62,841 nt of DNA, taken from positions 1-62,841 of the IMG/VR virus record IMGVR_UViG_3300035181_001319; one strand, written 5' to 3'. A program made the translations under genes and the position numbers. Positions 39,602 through 48,800 of this stretch are shown piece after piece (the stretch's first letter is position 1; each line of letters starts with the position of its first letter). The DNA comes from a virus. Under the pieces are notes generated by a model. That model had not been told where the DNA came from, ran no database searches, and saw only the letters and a list, made by a program, of their open reading frames with translations.

Positions 39602-39796
39602 CCCACTGATTGCTGGCACCTGTACGCAAGCAGTCATGTTAGACATTACGTGTCGGGCAGTAAAGTGCCCGGCACGACTGGCCCTCGGAAAGCGTGATGC
39701 AGACGGGGCCTCGTTGAGCTGGAACAGGCGTGACGCCCTACTAAGCTTGCGAGCTTTGACTGTACTTCTCACAACACGCATCCAAGGAGAACGACG
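39602..39796 (+). promoter_or_regulatory. leader of the major capsid gene
   Basis: 195 bases without a gene. A 10-bp stem GTGTCGGGCA / TGCCCGGCAC with loop GTAAAG is at 39650-39675 with no T-run. AACAGGCGTGACGCC (hairpin GGCG/CGCC) is near 39725, and the capsid ribosome site AAGGAGA is near 39784. It probably sets the high capsid level through RNA stability or an internal promoter; I see no good -35/-10 pair. Confidence 0.5.
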
Positions 39797-40714
39797 ATGA
39801 CTTCGGTTACCCTCACTGAATCTGCGAAACTTGCGAATGACGAGCTTGTTTCTGGCGTGATTGCCAACGTGATCACTGTCAACCAGATGTATGAACTGCT
39901 TCCCTTCGATGACATCGAGGGCAACTCGTTGGCCTACAACCGTGAACTGGTGCTGGGTGACATCCAGGTTGCCACTGTTGGTGATACCATCACGGCCAAG
40001 AACGCGGCCACCTTCACCAAGGTGAACTCGAACCTGACCACGATCCTGGGTGACGCTGAAGTCAACGGTCTTATCCAAGCCACGCGCTCCGGCGATACCG
40101 ACCAGGAAGCTGTGCAGATTGCGTCCAAGGCCAAGTCGGCCGGCCGCTCCTACCAAACCCAGCTGATCAACGGCGACGGCACGTCCAACACCTTCTTTGG
40201 CTTGCTGAACCTGTGTGACTCGACCCAGAAGGTGGGCACTGGCGTCAACGGTGGTGCACTGAGCTTTGCGTTCATGGACGAACTGCTGGACCTGGTGATC
40301 GACAAGGACGGCACCACGGATTACATGATCATGCCCTCGCGGACCATTCGTTCGTACAAGGCTCTGGTGCGTGCACTCGGCGGCATGATGGCGGATGACG
40401 TCTATGAGATGCCCTCGGGCTCTCGTGTTATCGCCTATTCGGGTGTGCCGATCTTCCGCAACGACTATCTGCCGATCAACCAAGTCAAGGGCACCGGCAC
40501 CAACCAGACGACCATTCTGGCAGGCACCCTGGATGACGGATCGCGGACCCACGGTATTGTTGGACTGACTGCGCGCCAGAATGCCGGCCTCGTGATCGAA
40601 GACGTGGGCGTTCACCAGTCCAGGGATGAACGGATCACGCGTGTGAAGTGGTATTGTGGTTTGGCGCTGTTCAGTCTGAAGGGTCTGGCGCTGGCTGACG
40701 GCATCACCAACTGA
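39797..40714 (+). CDS. major capsid protein (HK97-fold)
   Basis: 305 residues. The sequence has the features of HK97-type capsids without a cleaved scaffold domain: an N-terminal arm (LTESAKLANDELVSGVIANV), E-loop region with LAYNREL, A-domain segment DYMIMPSRTIRSYKALVRAL, and the strand GVPIFRNDYLPINQ. Codon use is uniform and C-rich, as expected for the most expressed gene. A strong terminator follows it. Confidence 0.92.
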   Translation: MTSVTLTESAKLANDELVSGVIANVITVNQMYELLPFDDIEGNSLAYNRELVLGDIQVATVGDTITAKNAATFTKVNSNLTTILGDAEVNGLIQATRSGDTDQEAVQIASKAKSAGRSYQTQLINGDGTSNTFFGLLNLCDSTQKVGTGVNGGALSFAFMDELLDLVIDKDGTTDYMIMPSRTIRSYKALVRALGGMMADDVYEMPSGSRVIAYSGVPIFRNDYLPINQVKGTGTNQTTILAGTLDDGSRTHGIVGLTARQNAGLVIEDVGVHQSRDERITRVKWYCGLALFSLKGLALADGITN

Positions 40715-40743
40715 TCGACGCCGCTCCCGTCGATGTCTGAGGG

Positions 40744-40777
40744 AAAGCCCTCCCGTTAATTCGGGGGGGCTTTCTTC
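40744..40777 (+). terminator. Rho-independent terminator after capsid gene
   Basis: Twelve-base-pair stem AAAGCCCTCCCG / CGGGGGGGCTTT (one G-U pair) with loop TTAATT, followed by CTTC. Partial termination here would give more capsid than connector and tail messages. Confidence 0.85.
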
Positions 40778-40851
40778 ATCCGACGGTGGCCTTAGGACGC
40801 CGGCAGGCGTACCCTACTTCGCATGCACAACCCTGTAGGAGCATTTTGATC

Positions 40852-41502
40852 ATGCCCATCACCAGATTCATTGCCGTAGGGCCTTACGCAGGGAAAACCA
40901 TCCTGCTTGCCCACTTCCAGTTTGTCGATGGTGTTTACACCTTTGAGGGACAGGATGAAGAAGCGGTTCTCATCGGCCGTACCCTGGAGAACCAGTATTC
41001 GGCCTATCGTGAAGATCGGGCTCAGGCTGCTCTCGAGCATTATGACGCCATGATCGCCGAAGAAGCTTTGACCGAAAAGGCTCCGACGCCTTCTATGGTT
41101 GAGGCATCTGTCAAGGAACGCCGTGTGGCAGAGCGCTTCTTGATTGAAAAGCTGTCTCCTGTCCAAGTCTATGGTGAAGGCGAGGCAGCCAATCGCATCC
41201 TGGCGCTGATGCAAGAAATCATGGAGGAGCAAGCTCCTTCCACGGAACCCGTCGTGGAACCCGTCGTGGAACCCGTCGTGGAACCCGTCGTGGAACCCGT
41301 CGTGGAACCCGAAGCCCCTGCAAAACCGGTGACTGTCCTGGACGCCCTGCAGGCTTTGGACCCCAAGAATGATCAGCACTGGACTTCCAGTGGCAGTCCC
41401 TCGGTCGACGCGGTCTCTGGCATGCTGGCACGCTCTGTCAGCCGGTCGGAAATCGAGGGAGCTGCTCCTGATCTGACCCGCTCGACCGCCGCAAACAAGT
41501 AA
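40852..41502 (+). CDS. hypothetical head-region protein with PVVE repeats (216 aa)
   Basis: ATG 40852 follows TAGGAGC. The N-terminal 120 residues are alpha/beta (FIAVGPYAGKTILLAHFQFVD). Then five perfect 12-base repeats (41245-41304) encode EPVV units, a Pro/Val/Glu linker. The C-terminal 45 residues (VLDALQALDPKNDQHWTSSG) are a pattern I have seen at the ends of other phage head-region proteins. A decoration or accessory head role is inferred. Confidence 0.6.
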   Translation: MPITRFIAVGPYAGKTILLAHFQFVDGVYTFEGQDEEAVLIGRTLENQYSAYREDRAQAALEHYDAMIAEEALTEKAPTPSMVEASVKERRVAERFLIEKLSPVQVYGEGEAANRILALMQEIMEEQAPSTEPVVEPVVEPVVEPVVEPVVEPEAPAKPVTVLDALQALDPKNDQHWTSSGSPSVDAVSGMLARSVSRSEIEGAAPDLTRSTAANK

Positions 41503-41515
41503 GGGAGACTAGGCA

Positions 41516-42064
41516 ATGGCTTTTATCGTTCAAGGTGATACCCCGGTGACGTCGGCCAATGCCTATATCGACGCTGCCTACTTTGTGGCCTATCACACGG
41601 ACCGAGGCACTGATGTTTCCACGTATTCAACGGCAGACATCCAGTTTGCCATTGTGCGGGCAACCCAGTACCTCGACGTGAGGTTTGAATACATTGGCCA
41701 ACGAGTGTTGAACACGCAAGAGTTGGAATGGCCTCGCCAGTTTGTATATGACGACAAGGGCTACAGTGTTGCGGGCATGCCTCCTGCAGTCAAGAAAGCC
41801 ACCTGTGAATATGCCCTTCGGGCTTTGACCATTGCCCTGCTTGCTGATCCGACGGGCATTGATCCTTCGGGTCGTTCGCTGAAGTTGAGGGAAGAGTCCG
41901 TTGGCCCGATCATTGAAAAGGTCGAGTATGAACGAGGTGCAACATTTGAAATGCCTAACTACCCTATTGCCGATCGCATGCTTGTCGCCCGGGGGTTTGT
42001 GTCAAGTGGTGCAGTAGGTAGCTCCAAGGCAGGACTTATGGTCGGTGCATTGTCGAGGGGTTAA
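41516..42064 (+). CDS. head-tail connector, DnaT-like-fold family (182 aa)
   Basis: ANAYIDAAYFVAYHTDRG, AIVRATQYLDVRFEYIGQR and LEWPRQFVYDDKGY followed by PPAVKKATCEYALRAL match the putative DnaT-like ssDNA-binding family of phages, which in structural modules corresponds to the head-tail adaptor that binds the portal. The position supports the adaptor role over DNA binding. Confidence 0.82.
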   Translation: MAFIVQGDTPVTSANAYIDAAYFVAYHTDRGTDVSTYSTADIQFAIVRATQYLDVRFEYIGQRVLNTQELEWPRQFVYDDKGYSVAGMPPAVKKATCEYALRALTIALLADPTGIDPSGRSLKLREESVGPIIEKVEYERGATFEMPNYPIADRMLVARGFVSSGAVGSSKAGLMVGALSRG

Positions 42065-42067
42065 ACC

Positions 42068-42502
42068 ATGACCGAGTATTCGTCTGTTGTGGCCTTGGCC
42101 AAGAAACTGATCACAAAGAAAGGACGTAGCGGGGTATCACTATATCGTGGCACTCCCAATACCCCAGCAAATCCAGCACGTCCTTGGAAACTTGATGTTA
42201 CTGTGGCAGATCAATTGATTGCCTCGGGCTTGCATGCCTTGTTCCTAGACCAACGAGAGGTCCGGGGTGATCGAGGAGACGCAGGTCTAGAAATTGCCCT
42301 ACGGTCCGTTGTCTACATGCCTGACTCTCTGTTACCCGGGGCCACGACCATTGGCTACTTTATACCGAGTGAGTTGTCTGGTCAGGCACTGAAGACTGGC
42401 GACTTAGTCGTCACCGGGACCAACCGCTACTCCGTGATCGAGTGCAAGCCGCTGAAGCCTGGTGATGAACTGGTCTTGTATGTGGTTCAGTTGAAGGAGT
42501 AA
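42068..42502 (+). CDS. head-tail stopper-like protein (144 aa)
   Basis: Small beta-rich protein with TVADQLIASGLHALFLDQRE and LKTGDLVVTGTNRYSVIECKPLKPGD, consistent with the stopper position between adaptor and tail terminator. No precise family recognised. Confidence 0.68.
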   Translation: MTEYSSVVALAKKLITKKGRSGVSLYRGTPNTPANPARPWKLDVTVADQLIASGLHALFLDQREVRGDRGDAGLEIALRSVVYMPDSLLPGATTIGYFIPSELSGQALKTGDLVVTGTNRYSVIECKPLKPGDELVLYVVQLKE

Positions 42503-42506
42503 GATC

Positions 42507-42956
42507 GTGACCCCTGAAGAAGCTCGTGACTACATACTGGACAAGTTCAAGGCTACTTGGGATGCTGAGTGTCCAGCAGTAAACTCAGGAGTTGTACCTG
42601 AGATTGAGTATCAGAACGTCGACCCCGTAAACTCCCATCTGGCTAATGGCAATGTGGCCTGGGCCCGAATTCGTGTTATGCATGCAAAAGGTGACCAGCG
42701 CAGCATGGGTGGGATCGGTGGTAGGGTATTTACACGCTTAGGCATTGTGACCGTGCAAGTATTTGCCCCGGCTGGCAAGCAAGGGCTTGTCCTGGCCGAT
42801 CAGCTCGGCAATGTGGCACTGAGTGCGTTTGAGGGCGAAGAGACTTCTGCTGGTAACGTTTGGTTCCGCAATACAGCATACCATGAAGTGGGTGTTGACG
42901 GGGCTTTCTTCCAGGTGAATGTCAATGCTGAGTTTGAATACGACACCGTGAAATAA
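42507..42956 (+). CDS. tail terminator-like protein (149 aa), GTG start
   Basis: GTG 42507 preceded by AAGGAG. MTPEEARDYILDKFKATWDAE begins a helix, followed by strands through GGRVFTRLGIVTVQVFAPAG, as in the gpU-like/DUF4128 tail terminators that cap the tail tube. The position immediately before the tail tube gene supports this. Confidence 0.72.
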   Translation: MTPEEARDYILDKFKATWDAECPAVNSGVVPEIEYQNVDPVNSHLANGNVAWARIRVMHAKGDQRSMGGIGGRVFTRLGIVTVQVFAPAGKQGLVLADQLGNVALSAFEGEETSAGNVWFRNTAYHEVGVDGAFFQVNVNAEFEYDTVK

Positions 42957-42979
42957 AACCCTTCGGAGGTGAATAAGCA

Positions 42980-44461
42980 ATGTCGCTCATTGTTCCCAGC
43001 AACGGCACCGGGCTGTCGATCGCGGAGGAGCTGGCCGGCACCCCCGGCACTCTTCCTGGCTCCCCGGTTTGGATCCCCCTTGAACCCAACTCCTATCCCG
43101 AGTTTGGTGGTCAAGTCACGTTGACCCCACGTCGGCCGATCACCAACACCCGCCAGATCAAGAAGGGTGTTGTCACCGACCTTGATGCAACTGGCGGTTT
43201 TTCGACAGACTGGGTCACCGAGACGCTGTCGCGCCTGTGGCAGGGCTTCCTGTTTGCAGACTGGCGCTACAAGACCAACCTGGTTGACACCGCTGTGTCA
43301 TCGACCCAATACACGGTGGCCTCGGGTGGCACGGGCTTCCTGGTGAACTCGCTGCTGTTCGCGGACGGCCATGCAATCCCAGGCAACAACGGTCTGAAGC
43401 TGGTAACCGCGTCCACTGCCACCAGTGTGTCCGCCGCTGGCCTGGCAGTCGAGACTCCTCCGGCAAACGTCATGCTGACGCGCGTTGGACACCAGGCTGC
43501 CTCGGCTGACCTGACCCTTACCGTCGTGTCACTGGTTCCGCAGTTGAACTCCACAACCCTGAACTTCACGACCCTCGGCCTGATCCCCGGCGAATGGATC
43601 TATGTGGGTGGTGACACGGCGATCATGCAGTTTGCCACGGTGGCCAACAACGGTCTGTACCGCATCAAGACCATCGCTGCCAACGTGATTGTGTTTGATC
43701 GCTGGCCGTCGACCACTGTGGCAGACACCGGCACTGGCAAAACCATCCAACTGTTCTTCGGCCATGTGATCAAGAACGAGGCCTCAGCGGCCCTGCAGAA
43801 GCTGCGCACCTACCATTTGGAACGCCAGTTGACCACTGCCCAGTGGGAATATGTGAAAGGCGCTGCCCCCAACACCGTGGCCTTCAACATCAAGAAGGCC
43901 GACAAGATCACCCTGGACTTCTCCTTTGTCGGTCTGACGACGGAACGGACTGCAGCGGCAAAGACGGGCACGCGTGAAACCTTGCCAATCCAGTCGGCCT
44001 TCAACTCCTCGACAAACTTCAAGCGCCTGCGGTTCAATGACGACACGACCGCGGCTTCCGTGGCCACCTATGTCGATGAACTGAAGATCACTGTGGACAA
44101 CGGGATCGACCCGGTCAAGGCCGTGTCTGCGCTCGGTGGGATTGACATCAACTACAGCGACTTCATGGTGACCGGAAGCATGCAAGTGCTCTTCACCACA
44201 ACTGCCTCTGTGGATGCCATCTATAACAACGACTCCTGCTCGATCGACTTTGGGCTGATCATGCGCGCCGGCTCACAGAACTTCCCCGTCGGCTGGATGG
44301 TGGACATTCCGACCATGGCTCTGAGCGATGGTCGTCTGAAGGTGGAAAAGAACAAGCCGATCGTCCTGCCACTCAGTTTCGACGCGGCGGCCAACGACAC
44401 CTACAACCACACCATGCTGATGATGGACTTCACCTACCTGCCGGTCCTGGCCCTGACCTGA
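42980..44461 (+). CDS. major tail tube protein
   Basis: 493 residues, larger than minimal tube proteins. The ends contain the tube fold (PNSYPEFGGQVTLTPRRPIT at the start; GSMQVLFTTTASVDAIYNND and KNKPIVLPLSFDAA at the end). Residues about 100-290 look like inserted beta domains, probably displayed on the tail surface. The order terminator, tube, chaperones, tape measure is standard. A strong hairpin terminator follows. Confidence 0.85.
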   Translation: MSLIVPSNGTGLSIAEELAGTPGTLPGSPVWIPLEPNSYPEFGGQVTLTPRRPITNTRQIKKGVVTDLDATGGFSTDWVTETLSRLWQGFLFADWRYKTNLVDTAVSSTQYTVASGGTGFLVNSLLFADGHAIPGNNGLKLVTASTATSVSAAGLAVETPPANVMLTRVGHQAASADLTLTVVSLVPQLNSTTLNFTTLGLIPGEWIYVGGDTAIMQFATVANNGLYRIKTIAANVIVFDRWPSTTVADTGTGKTIQLFFGHVIKNEASAALQKLRTYHLERQLTTAQWEYVKGAAPNTVAFNIKKADKITLDFSFVGLTTERTAAAKTGTRETLPIQSAFNSSTNFKRLRFNDDTTAASVATYVDELKITVDNGIDPVKAVSALGGIDINYSDFMVTGSMQVLFTTTASVDAIYNNDSCSIDFGLIMRAGSQNFPVGWMVDIPTMALSDGRLKVEKNKPIVLPLSFDAAANDTYNHTMLMMDFTYLPVLALT

Positions 44462-44490
44462 GGGTCTGTCTGAGTGAGGGTGACATCTTT

Positions 44491-44532
44491 GAAGGCCCCA
44501 TGACAAAGTCTTGTCATGGGGCCTTCCCTATT
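44491..44532 (+). terminator. terminator after tail tube gene
   Basis: Perfect 16-bp stem GAAGGCCCCATGACAA / TTGTCATGGGGCCTTC with loop AGTC, then CCCTATTTTG. Would reduce read-through from the abundant tube message into the chaperone and tape measure genes. Confidence 0.85.
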
Positions 44533-44553
44533 TTGCATAACCAGGAGCAAACA

Positions 44554-45024
44554 ATGTCCAAAACCACCGAAAAGCGGTTTACCAACCCCTACGAAATGTT
44601 CGAGACCGACAAGTCCCGTGAGGCCGATGGCATTGTGTTGAACTACAGTGATGTGTTCTGGCTCAAGGTGGCCCGCGCCGGCGGTTCGAACGACCATTAC
44701 AAGCGGGTCTTGACCGAGAAGCTGAAACCCTTCCGTCGTGCAATCCAGACTGACACGATTGATGAGGCTGCGTCTTCGCGGATCATGCGGGAAGCGGCAG
44801 CAGAGGGTCTTGTGTTGAACTGGGGCACGGGCATCTACCCCAATGGTGCCGGTACAATTCCTGGCCGTGATGGAAAGCCGATGGCCTTCAACATTCCCAA
44901 TGTGGTCCAGCTCTTCATCGATCTGCCCGATTTGTTCAGCGATGTCTATGAGCAGGCCAACAAGGCTTCCCTGTTCCGGGCCGCTGAGATGGAAGCTGAC
45001 GCGGGAAACTCCAAGAAGTCCTAG
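44554..45024 (+). CDS. tail assembly chaperone G
   Basis: 156 residues from ATG 44554, which follows CAGGAGC. Helical protein with YEMFETDKSREADGIVLNYSD at the start and VQLFIDLPDLFSDVYEQANK near the end, in the position of lambda gpG between the tube and tape measure genes. Near its end the slippery heptamer GGGAAAC allows a -1 shift into the frame at 45003-45383, producing a G-T fusion. Confidence 0.85.
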   Translation: MSKTTEKRFTNPYEMFETDKSREADGIVLNYSDVFWLKVARAGGSNDHYKRVLTEKLKPFRRAIQTDTIDEAASSRIMREAAAEGLVLNWGTGIYPNGAGTIPGRDGKPMAFNIPNVVQLFIDLPDLFSDVYEQANKASLFRAAEMEADAGNSKKS

Positions 45025-45044
45025 AGTATTCGCTGACTCTAGGA
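45003..45044 (+). promoter_or_regulatory. programmed -1 ribosomal frameshift signal
   Basis: Slippery heptamer G-GGA-AAC at 45003-45009 in the frame of chaperone G, a nine-base spacer, then a perfect nine-base-pair stem TCCTAGAGT / ACTCTAGGA (45019-45027 with 45036-45044) with an eight-base loop. The zero-frame stop TAG lies in the left arm. Lambda uses GGGAAAG at the same place. Confidence 0.88.
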
Positions 45045-45383
45045 CCCCTGGAGCAGGGACTGATTGAAGCCGCAGTCAGGCGTCGCCAGCCCTTGCCAGA
45101 TGCTGTTGCCGGGGCCCCTCAACTACTGTGGGGCCTCGAGGCTTACTATGATGCATTTGTGGAGCTGAGCACTGACCGGCAGTCCAGCATGGCAGTTGCT
45201 CCGATCCCCTGGTCGTCCATCGATCGATACGCCCTTCGGTATGGGATACGTGGTGATGCCTTCACGTATTTGGTTCGAATGGTGAGGGCACTCGACGACA
45301 CGTTCCTTGCACATTGTAATAAGCAAGCACCTGAAGGGAATAATAACAATGGGCGATCTTCCAGCGTTTATCCGGAGGATTAG
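45003..45383 (+). CDS. tail assembly chaperone T extension (frameshift product)
   Basis: Open -1 frame reached by slippage at 45003-45009; it has no stop from there to TAG 45381. The first residues after the shift, LQEVLEYSLTLGPLEQGLIEAAV, then RRRQPLPDAV and APIPWSSIDRYALRYG, match the usual T part of siphophage chaperones. The fused G-T protein would be 276 residues. An ATG at 45093 has no ribosome site, so independent translation is unlikely. Confidence 0.85.
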   Translation, partial: GKLQEVLEYSLTLGPLEQGLIEAAVRRRQPLPDAVAGAPQLLWGLEAYYDAFVELSTDRQSSMAVAPIPWSSIDRYALRYGIRGDAFTYLVRMVRALDDTFLAHCNKQAPEGNNNNGRSSSVYPED

Positions 45384-45789
45384 GCTTTACGCTGAAAAAG
45401 CGGGCCAAATTGGAGACGCAGCCACCAAGGCTGCGTCTAAAGAAGTTTTGTTCCATCTCGTACGCGACACCCCGGTAGATACCGGTAAGGCCATTTCAAA
45501 CTGGCAAGTGGGTATTGGTGATGCCCCCACGGAAGAGATTGAAGCTTACGTGCCTGGAGACTATGGCAGTACTGCCACACCCAATCGGGCGGCCGCGCTA
45601 AGCGCAGGTCTTCAACAAATTCGAGGATACAAGTCGGGTGAAGGCAAGGCGGTTCATATCGTGAACAACATCAAATACATTGATTCACTCAACAAAGGAC
45701 ATTCTAAACAAGCCCCTCGCGACTTTGTGCAGATGGCGGTCCTTGCCGGTCGTAAGGCTGTGCAGAATGTCCGAGTAAACTTCAAGTAG
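45349..45789 (+). CDS. HK97 gp10-like tail completion protein (146 aa)
   Basis: ATG 45349 is preceded by GAAGGGA and overlaps the end of the T frame. LVRDTPVDTGKAISNWQVGIG is the hallmark of gp10-like neck/tail completion proteins. Unusually it lies after the chaperones and before the tape measure gene rather than with the connectors. Confidence 0.75.
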   Translation: MGDLPAFIRRIRLYAEKAGQIGDAATKAASKEVLFHLVRDTPVDTGKAISNWQVGIGDAPTEEIEAYVPGDYGSTATPNRAAALSAGLQQIRGYKSGEGKAVHIVNNIKYIDSLNKGHSKQAPRDFVQMAVLAGRKAVQNVRVNFK

Positions 45790-45805
45790 CAAATAGGAGG
45801 CCGCC

Positions 45806-48800
45806 ATGGCCGAGGAACGCATCGACATTGTGGTGACCCAACGTGGGTCCCGCGAAGTCAAACGCGACTTGGAAAGCATTGGCACAGGCGCGGCTTCCAG
45901 CATCCCTGGAGTCAATAAACTCAAAGCCGCCTTGCAGCAAATTGGCGGAGGTGTGTCACTGGCTGTTACTCACACCGGTCAGCTGCAAGACGCAATGTCC
46001 AAATTGGGAATCGGTGCAGACCTTGGTGCCAAGGGCTTGCTTCGCATGTCGACTGCGCTCAGCGCGGCTCAAACTGCCATGGAGACCATCTGGGGCGTGA
46101 CAGTTCGCCTTTATGATAGCCTGGCCTCTTTGTCCTCACAAGCCTCTGACGGGGCAGGCCTTCCGGCTTTGGCTTCAGCTGCCTCCTCAGCGCTTGGACC
46201 ATTGGCTTCTGTGGGAACGGCTCTTGTCGTGATTGCTCGGGAGAGTACGGCTGTAATTCAGCAGCTGAACCTGATCCGAGGCTCCTTCGAGCAGCTGCGC
46301 GTGTCCGGGGGAGGTACTCAGACGCTTCTGTTCGACGCGGCGTCCATGGCGAAAGACATCACTCCCAACCTCAATGGTGTGGGAAATGCTGCTCAGACTG
46401 CAACCACGAGTTTCCGCAATCTGGCAGGTGGGGCCGGCGGGGCCGTGCCTCCAGTGAACAACCTTGGCCAAGCACTAGGCGGTGCGGGGGCTGCAGCCAA
46501 CAATGCCCACTTGTCTTTCTTCAATCTGTGGCGGATTTTGCTGGCCCTTACAGTCCTTCGCCAGGTTGTCTCCGCAGTCTCTGACGCTTCGGATGCTTGG
46601 ACCATGATGAGCAACAGGCTCAACCAGGTGTCCACTGACAGCCTCGATCTGGTGATGACTCAAGAAGCTGTATATGCTGCAGCCCAGCGTACGCGCTCGG
46701 GCCTTGAGGACATTGCCAACCTCTACACTCGCACGAGCATGGCCACTGAAAGACTTGGGCTGTCTCAGAAAGAGGTGATGGGCATCACGGAAACGGTGGC
46801 CAAGGCCATGAAACTGAACGGCGGGTCCGTCCAGGAGACGGCAAATGCCATGCGTCAGTTGTCGCAAGCCTTTAACAAGGGTAAGCTTGACGGCGATGAG
46901 TTCCGGTCTATCATGGAAAACGCTCCACAGCTTCAAAAGCTGTTTGCGGACTCCCTGGGCGTGACCAAGGGCGAGCTCATGGCAATGAGCAAGGCCGGCA
47001 CCTTGACTCTAGAGAGACTCATTGCAGCCATCCAGAAGGGGGGCCCTGCGATCGACGAAGCCTTTGGCAAGTCGGTCCCGACCCTTGCTGAGGGCTTCCA
47101 AAAGGTTGGAAACGCTTTTACTCGGTTCATAGGGCACATGAACGAGGCCACCGGATTTAGCCGAGGCTTCTACAATGTGATGACCCTGATCGCAAACAAT
47201 ATTGACATCATCATGACAGCTTTGACTGTGCTTGGGGTGGCGATCATTGCAGCCTTTGGACCTGCAGTTGTTAGCATGATTGTGACCTTTGGGGCTTCTG
47301 TTGCACTTGCCTTGGGTCCTATTGGCTGGGTTGTTGCTGGACTTTCTGCCATTGCAGCAAGCCTCCTTGTCTGGCGTGAGCGTACTATGAACGCCACCGA
47401 TGCAGCAATTGCCCACCACACTATCATCGAACAGATCAAGCAGGCCTACATCGAAAGCAAGGGGGCCGTGCAGAACTGGGCAGACACAATCGAGGGGGCC
47501 ACGCGTTCACAGGTACTTGCCTCACTGCAGTCTGCCGATGACGAACTGTCCAAGCTGCGGCAGAACGCCCTGTCTCCACTTGGCACTAACCAGCTGTTCA
47601 ACCTGACCACGGGAGTAGTCTCGGGGAACGAGGCCAGTGTGCAGTTGAACCACCTGATCCAGACCTTCAAGGCTGGTGGCATTGAGGCAAAACTCTATAA
47701 GGCTGAATTGGAGGAACTCAAGACTGCATACCCGCAGGTTCCGAGCGACGTCATTCTGTCATTGGAAAACTATGCTGACACCACGGTCGTGGCTGAAGAG
47801 AATTCCAAGAAGCTTCATGCTGCATGGGTACTCATGGGTGAGAATGTTCCGGATATTGTGCGGCGGGCTGCGGAGAATATTCTTGGCATCCAAAGCATCT
47901 TTAACAAGCTGACTGGTGTCCCAGACATGAGCAATAGCACAGGTGGGGATACCTTCAGTGCGCAGATGGAGCGCGATAACATCAAAGCCCAAGAGCTTCT
48001 GGCCACCAAGCGGTCTGAACTTGCAGTTACCATGGCGATTGCCCAATACGGCGAGAATAGCATCCAGGTCGCTGACCTCCGCATGGCCGCTGAGCAGGCA
48101 GTGGTTGAACGCCAGCTTGCTGGTCTCCATATCTCCGCTGAGCTTCATGATCAGATCATGAACACTGTACGGGTCCAAAGTCTGTTCAACAATGGACCCA
48201 TGAGTGCCTCCATTCAAAATGCCGTGTCCTCGGTGAAAACCCTGGTCGACAAGCTTCGCATGGCTATTGGCTTGAAAGCAATGTTTGGTGGAATGGGCAA
48301 TGACATGGGCTCGACTGCCGATATTGGCAGTCCTGCTTGGCAGTATGCCCAGTATGGCGCTGGACACTCAGCCATGGCTATGGCAACCAATCCGTTGTAC
48401 AATCCTATAGTTGTTCCGAATAGCGCTGACTCTCTCAGGGCTAAAAAGGATGGTGGAACAATTGCCAAGAACCTGAAAGAGGCAGACTCGCTGGCAAAGC
48501 TCCAGGCAGAAATGCAAAATGAAGCTAACATGCTCCGGCTCAGTAATTCTGAGCGGGCCATCCAGGTTGACCTGCTGCAAAAAGTGGAGCGTCTTCGCCA
48601 AGCAGGCATCACCCTGTCTCCGCTTGAGACTACGCAACTTGAAGCGGGCATTCGCAAGATGGCTGCGCTCAAGGAACAGACCGAGTTGTTTGGGAGCGCC
48701 ATTGACCGGGTTATGAGTGGGGCTACCGATGCCATTGTGAGCTTTGTCAAGGACGGTAAGGTGAACTTTGGTGACCTCATCACCTCCATGATTTCGGACA

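Noticed and set aside
38672-40615. 647-codon open frame on the minus strand
   Set aside because: It lies entirely antisense to the scaffold and capsid genes, has no ribosome site, and its composition (many Arg, His, Gln) is that of a codon-bias shadow.
41245-41304. 12-bp tandem repeats as a CRISPR or regulatory array
   Set aside because: They are in frame inside a gene, encode EPVV units without spacers, and are a simple coding minisatellite.
45093-45383. independent gene starting at ATG 45093
   Set aside because: No ribosome site; the frame is open back to the slippery site, so it is the frameshift extension of the chaperone.
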